This document shows positions 6,015-9,490 of a stretch of 9,490 bases of DNA, one piece after another (the stretch's first letter is position 1; each line of letters opens with the position of its first letter). This stretch comes from Erysipelotrichaceae bacterium (GTDB lineage Bacteria > Bacillota_I > Bacilli_A > Erysipelotrichales > Erysipelotrichaceae). The translations under genes and the position numbers were made by a program. The notes below the pieces were generated by a model that searched no databases, was not told the origin of the DNA, and saw only the letters and a program-made list of their open reading frames with translations. The DNA lies in NCBI GenBank assembly GCA_030533035.1, contig JAUNJW010000067.1:1-9490 (forward strand), read 5' to 3'.

Positions 6015-7682
6015 TCAGAATAAGCCGTAAGTCTTGCCGTTTTCATCAACGCCCATGTTGACGGCTGCCGGTACTTTCGGCAGGCCGGGCATGGTCAGGA
6101 TACTGCCGGTATAGGCGACAACGAAGCCGGCGCCGGCGGAAATGGAGAGATCCTTGACATGGATGGTGAATCCGTAAGGTCTTCCCTTGACGTTCGCATC
6201 ATCTGTAATGGAGTTCTGGGTCTTGGCCATGCAGACAGGCATCTTGTCCCAGCCGTTCTCTTTGAAGATGGCAATCTTGTTCATCGCTTCTTCAGAGAAT
6301 TCAACATCCTTGGCGCCGTAAACAATCTGGGCGATCTTTGTGATCTTCTCTTCGATGGTTTCATTGACATCATAGATCGGGGCATAGTTGGATTCGCCTT
6401 CAACCAGTTCAGCGACATGCTTGGCAAGATCTGTCATGCCGGCACCGCCGCGGGCCCAGCCGTCAGCCTCTTCAACCGGGTGACCGTTCTCACGGCACCA
6501 GTTGAGCAGCGCGTCAACCTCAGCCTTTGTATCCTTGGAGAACTTGTTGATCGCTACGATATAAGGAACACCGAATGCCTTGATGGATTCGATATGCTTC
6601 TGCAGGTTTGCGGCACCCGCGAGCATTGCGTCGACATTCTCTTCTGTCAGCTCATTGACATCGACGCCGCCATGCATCTTGAGAGCACGGACTGTGGCAA
6701 CGATGACAACAGCGTTGGGTTTGAGCTTTGCGGAACGGCACTTGATGTCGAGGAACTTCTCAGCACCGAGGTCAGCGCCGAAGCCTGCTTCTGTGACAAC
6801 ATAGTCAGCCAGTTTGAGAGCCAGCTTAGTAGCGATGACGGAGTTGCAGCCGTGGGCGATATTGGCGAACGGGCCGCCATGGATCAGAACCGGTGTATGT
6901 TCCAGAGTCTGTACCAGGTTCGGCTTGAGAGCTTCCTTCATTGTGACAGTCGCGGCACCGGCAGCGTCGATGTCCTTGACTGTAACAGGCTTGTGGTCAT
7001 ATGTATAAGCGACGATGCACTTGCCGATTCTTTCCTCAAAGTCTTTCAGATCATCGGAAAGGCAGAGAATCGCCATAACTTCAGTAGCGACTGTGATAAC
7101 AAAATGATCGGGTCTTTCCACACCGTTGGACTTCTTGAGCTGACCGATTGTGATGTCACGCAGAGTACGGTCATTCATATCAAGGCATCTCTTCCAGACA
7201 ACCTGTTCCGGATCGATGTTCAGGGGGTTGCCCTGGAAAATGCTGTTGTCCAGCATCGCTGCGATCAGGTTGTTGCAGGTGGTGATTGCATGCATGTCAC
7301 CGGTGAAGTGCAGGTTGATGGATTCCATCGGAACAACCTGTGCATAGCCGCCGCCTGTGGCGCCGCCCTTAAGACCGAAGACCGGACCGAGGGACGGTTC
7401 TCTCAGAGCTGCCATGACATTCTTTCCGATCAGGGAAAGGCCGTCAGCCAGGCCGATGGTGGTGGTGGACTTGCCCTCACCAGCTTTTGTCGGGGTGATT
7501 GCTGTTACGAGAATCAGTTTTCCATCCTTGCGGTCTGCGCAGCTGTTGATGAAATCCTGTGAAATCTTTGCTTTGTCTTTTCCGTAAGGCTCAAGAGAGT
7601 CGGCTGAAATACCTGCTTTTTCGGCAATTTTGTAAATGTCTTCAAGCGTGGCAGCCTGGGCGATCATAAGATCATTGTTCAT
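6015..7682 (-). CDS. fhs: Formate-tetrahydrofolate ligase (10-formyl-THF synthetase)
   Basis: Fhs joins formate to tetrahydrofolate using ATP, giving 10-formyl-THF for purine synthesis, initiator-tRNA formylation and the methylene-THF pool; it acts as a cytoplasmic oligomer. The 555 residues match the family length. Visible hallmarks are the P-loop TPTKAGEGKST (63-73), REPSLGPVFGLKGGATGGG (94-112), NLHFTGDMHAI (123-133), FANIAHGCNSV, TEAGFGADLGAEKF, the AINKFSKDT segment, and the C-terminal PGLPKVPAA ending in GLF. The ATG at 7682 has a strong GGAGGAGG site eight bases upstream. It follows recR by 22 nt, so it is probably in the dnaX-ybaB-recR transcript. Its position in a replication and repair cluster is unusual, but its one-carbon product could feed the methylene-THF used by MnmE-MnmG, encoded two genes downstream. 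Confidence 0.97.
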   Translation of the reverse strand: MNNDLMIAQAATLEDIYKIAEKAGISADSLEPYGKDKAKISQDFINSCADRKDGKLILVTAITPTKAGEGKSTTTIGLADGLSLIGKNVMAALREPSLGPVFGLKGGATGGGYAQVVPMESINLHFTGDMHAITTCNNLIAAMLDNSIFQGNPLNIDPEQVVWKRCLDMNDRTLRDITIGQLKKSNGVERPDHFVITVATEVMAILCLSDDLKDFEERIGKCIVAYTYDHKPVTVKDIDAAGAATVTMKEALKPNLVQTLEHTPVLIHGGPFANIAHGCNSVIATKLALKLADYVVTEAGFGADLGAEKFLDIKCRSAKLKPNAVVIVATVRALKMHGGVDVNELTEENVDAMLAGAANLQKHIESIKAFGVPYIVAINKFSKDTKAEVDALLNWCRENGHPVEEADGWARGGAGMTDLAKHVAELVEGESNYAPIYDVNETIEEKITKIAQIVYGAKDVEFSEEAMNKIAIFKENGWDKMPVCMAKTQNSITDDANVKGRPYGFTIHVKDLSISAGAGFVVAYTGSILTMPGLPKVPAAVNMGVDENGKTYGLF

Positions 7683-7704
7683 TTTTCTTTCCTCCTCCAG
7701 TTGT

Positions 7705-8301
7705 TTATTGCATCTTCCGCCTGTTGCTCAGGGCATAGGCGAGCGTCATTTCATCCGCGTAATCCAGAAGGCCGCCGGCAGGCAGGCCATGGGCAATCCT
7801 GGTTACGAGCACATCGGGACACTGCTCTTTCAGCAGCCGGTCGAGATACATGGCGGTTGTTTCGCCATCCATCGTATTGCTGGTCGCAAGAATCACTTCT
7901 TCCGCCTCAGCAGCCCTTCTGACAAGGGAATCAATATCCAGATCCTCCGGCATAATTCCCTTGGACGGGGAAATCACACCATTCAGGACATGATACACAC
8001 CGCGGAATTCACCGGTTTTTTCCATGGCGATCACATCCTTGGGCGACTGGACAACAAATATCAGTTTGTGGGATCTGTCAGGATTGCGGCAGATTTCGCA
8101 TTCATCCTGGTCAGAGAGATTGCCGCAGATTCTGCAGCGTCTGAGCTTTTCCTTGACACCGACCAGCGCTTCGGCAAACTGTTCCACTCTGGCAGGATCC
8201 ATTTCACTGACAGAAAGCGCGTATCTTTCCGCCGTCTTTTCGCCGACGCCCGGCAGACTGCGGAAACTCTCAATCAGCTTCTGTATGCTGCTGGGATACA
8301 T
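7705..8301 (-). CDS. recR: Recombination mediator protein RecR
   Basis: RecR works with RecO and RecF to load RecA on SSB-coated single-stranded DNA at gaps and stalled forks. The 198-residue protein has the helix-hairpin-helix LPGVGEKTAERYA (16-28), a four-cysteine zinc finger CxxC-x8-CxxC (Cys56, Cys59, Cys68, Cys71), and a Toprim domain with VILATSNTMDGETTAMYL (136-153). It also has the closing signature RIAHGLPAGGLLDYADEMTLAYAL (168-191). Length is typical. The ATG at 8301 lies only 3 nt after the ybaB stop. AAGGA directly abuts the start and GGGG lies a little further up, so initiation is probably helped by coupling to ybaB. The dnaX-ybaB-recR order is conserved widely in bacteria. Confidence 0.97.
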   Translation of the reverse strand: MYPSSIQKLIESFRSLPGVGEKTAERYALSVSEMDPARVEQFAEALVGVKEKLRRCRICGNLSDQDECEICRNPDRSHKLIFVVQSPKDVIAMEKTGEFRGVYHVLNGVISPSKGIMPEDLDIDSLVRRAAEAEEVILATSNTMDGETTAMYLDRLLKEQCPDVLVTRIAHGLPAGGLLDYADEMTLAYALSNRRKMQ

Positions 8302-8304
8302 TCC

Positions 8305-8610
8305 TTATAACCCCGGAATCTGAATGCCGGCTGTGGCGGCACCCAGTCTTGATTCGCGGTCATTGGAAGCATTTTCGACTGCGTTATTCTGCGCGATCAG
8401 GATCATGTCCTGCAGCATCTCTTTGTTTTCAAGAGTCATCAGCTCATCAGCGATTTCAATTTCCTGCATTTCATAGCGGCCGTTGATCCTGACGATGACT
8501 TCGTTGTTTCCGCACTTGCCGATGTAGATGGTTTCTGACAGTTCTTCTTCCATTTCTGACAGATCTTTCTGCATCTTCTGTGCCTGTTCCATAAGCTTGG
8601 AAAAATCCAT
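8305..8610 (-). CDS. ybaB: Nucleoid-associated protein, YbaB/EbfC family
   Basis: YbaB/EbfC proteins are small homodimeric DNA-binding proteins that coat or bridge the nucleoid; their precise role in Bacillota is unsettled. The 101-residue protein begins with the typical glutamine- and methionine-rich helix (MEQAQKMQKDLSEMEEEL, 7-24) and continues with VIVRINGRYEMQEIEI (38-53), the NGR-x-E core of the family. It ends with a helix and a glycine-rich tail (AATAGIQIPGL). The ATG at 8610 has AGGAGG seven bases upstream; this site is embedded in the last codons of dnaX, two bases of which separate the genes. The place between dnaX and recR is the classical one. I am confident in the family and less so in any specific function. 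Confidence 0.95.
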   Translation of the reverse strand: MDFSKLMEQAQKMQKDLSEMEEELSETIYIGKCGNNEVIVRINGRYEMQEIEIADELMTLENKEMLQDMILIAQNNAVENASNDRESRLGAATAGIQIPGL

Positions 8611-8612
8611 GG

Positions 8613-9490
8613 TTATCCTCCTATGATTTCAACGTTATCCCTTCCGAACAGAGCGATCACCTTGTCTTCCGGTGTATCCTCCTTCGGTTTATCTTCTGTA
8701 TATTTTTCAACTTTGCATGCCTCCGGCAGACTGTTGTCTCTCATCATGATTCTGAACTGGGCGGACGCCTCACGGAAATCACTGTCAGTGATCGCAAAGA
8801 TGATTTTATCGACACCGAGTTTGTTCTTTGTAAATTCATACAGACTGCGGTTCATATCTTCTGAATTGATTCTGTTGGCAATCGCCTGGGCCTTTGTGAT
8901 CAGCACAATACAATCTTCACCGCTGGCGCCGATCATCGTGTCCTGAAGGAGCGTGGTGAATCTTCTGCTGTCGAGATCCATCATCGAGCGCATCTGTACA
9001 AATGCCGCTTCATCCTTCACCTTTTCGACTTTTGAACACTGGACAAGCAGTTCAAGAATCTTCTGCTGACTGATTCTTTCCACCGTCTGCACAGGCGTCT
9101 GGATCACCGGTTTTTCTTCCGCTTTTACCGTTTCCGGCTCAGGTTCTATGACTAAGGGCTGGACTTCAGTGGGCTTCGTCTGAATTTCTGGCTGAATCTG
9201 TGGCTGAACCTGCGGTCTGGCTGCGGGTTTCGGCGCAGATGCCGGCCTGACAGGCTTCGTTTCCGCATATGTATTCTCAGTTGCCAGGGAAAGACAGATC
9301 ACCTCAAAAGCACTGACCGGTGAAGTGGCTGTTTTGAATCTTTCTTTGGCGGTAAGCACCGATTCAGCTATATGCATGCATGTTTGTAAATCAGCGATTT
9401 CACTGATTTCTTCCGCCTCATCAAGAGTCAGCAGTTTAAGCAGCTCTGATTTATGAGTGTTCTGCCAGATGACACAGTCTTTGAGAATAT
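8613..9490 (-). CDS. dnaX: DNA polymerase III subunit gamma/tau DnaX (C-terminal part, 5' end cut by window edge)
   Basis: DnaX builds the clamp loader and, through its tail, holds the polymerase. About 291 codons are visible; the frame is open to base 9490, and the first visible residues (ILKDCVIWQNT) continue through KLLTLDEAEEISEIADL to about 9270. This segment looks like the end of the clamp-loader collar domain (domain III). A proline- and glutamine-rich linker follows (about 9063-9257; e.g. PQVQPQIQPEIQTKP). A more diverged C-terminal domain then ends in PEDKVIALFGRDNVEIIGG, with the LFG close to the end as in other Bacillota DnaX proteins. The N-terminal AAA+ ATPase domain is outside the window, so identification rests on this tail and on the following ybaB and recR. 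Methionine at 9377 is internal and not the start. No slippage site can be judged from this part. Confidence 0.88.
   Translation of the reverse strand, partial: ILKDCVIWQNTHKSELLKLLTLDEAEEISEIADLQTCMHIAESVLTAKERFKTATSPVSAFEVICLSLATENTYAETKPVRPASAPKPAARPQVQPQIQPEIQTKPTEVQPLVIEPEPETVKAEEKPVIQTPVQTVERISQQKILELLVQCSKVEKVKDEAAFVQMRSMMDLDSRRFTTLLQDTMIGASGEDCIVLITKAQAIANRINSEDMNRSLYEFTKNKLGVDKIIFAITDSDFREASAQFRIMMRDNSLPEACKVEKYTEDKPKEDTPEDKVIALFGRDNVEIIGG

Noticed and set aside
6159..7562. Long plus-strand open frame (467 codons) opposite fhs
   Set aside because: It is an antisense shadow. The minus-strand fhs matches its family over the full length, and the plus-strand product has no recognisable motif and no good ribosome-binding site. 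Long antisense frames are common opposite highly codon-biased genes.
9063..9257. Pro/Gln repeat in dnaX as a recombined or foreign insert
   Set aside because: Low-complexity linkers before the C-terminal domain are normal in DnaX, and the frame is uninterrupted.

Overview
The window looks like an origin-proximal segment of a Bacillota (Firmicutes) chromosome with a mid-range GC content. The evidence is a Spo0J-type ParB, a Soj-type ParA, and a second ParB-family protein with Noc-type DNA-recognition residues in the classical rsmG-noc-soj-parB order. The DnaX, YbaB, RecR, Fhs and MnmG sequences fit the same phylum. An Erysipelotrichia-like lineage is my guess from overall flavour; nothing in the window proves it. 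Every gene lies on the minus strand, so the text below follows transcription from right to left.

Right part (9490 to 6015): the C-terminal half of dnaX (clamp-loader tau/gamma; its 5' end lies outside the window), then ybaB (nucleoid-associated protein), recR (recombination mediator) and fhs (formate-tetrahydrofolate ligase). Gaps are 2, 3 and 22 nt, which suggests one transcription unit. Middle part (5981 to 3212): an unrecognised 300-residue protein with an EVE/PUA-like N-terminal pattern, overlapping mnmG (tRNA U34 modification flavoprotein) by 8 nt. The usual partner gene mnmE is not next to mnmG here.

The 149-nt gap between mnmG and rsmG (3063-3211) is the only sizeable non-coding DNA. 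It is very AT-rich (32 G+C in 130 bases by hand count over 3081-3210). It carries two palindromic units built from DnaA-box-like 9-mers, set 46 bp apart. Next to them is a strong rsmG promoter (extended -10 TGGTATAAT) whose -10 sits in one arm of a perfect 7-bp inverted repeat.

Left part (3062 to 1): rsmG (16S rRNA G527 methyltransferase), noc, soj (parA) and parB (3' end cut by the window edge), closely packed and probably co-transcribed from that promoter. Together they link ribosome maturation with chromosome segregation and division-site protection.

The most interesting points are the DnaA-box-like palindrome pair; a Noc with all four published NBS-specificity residues together with a 13/14 NBS-like site inside the unknown gene; the unknown EVE/PUA-like protein coupled to mnmG; and the unusual joining of the dnaX-ybaB-recR and mnmG-rsmG-noc-soj-parB clusters through the folate gene fhs. 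There is no convincing mobile element, CRISPR array, tRNA, rRNA or riboswitch.
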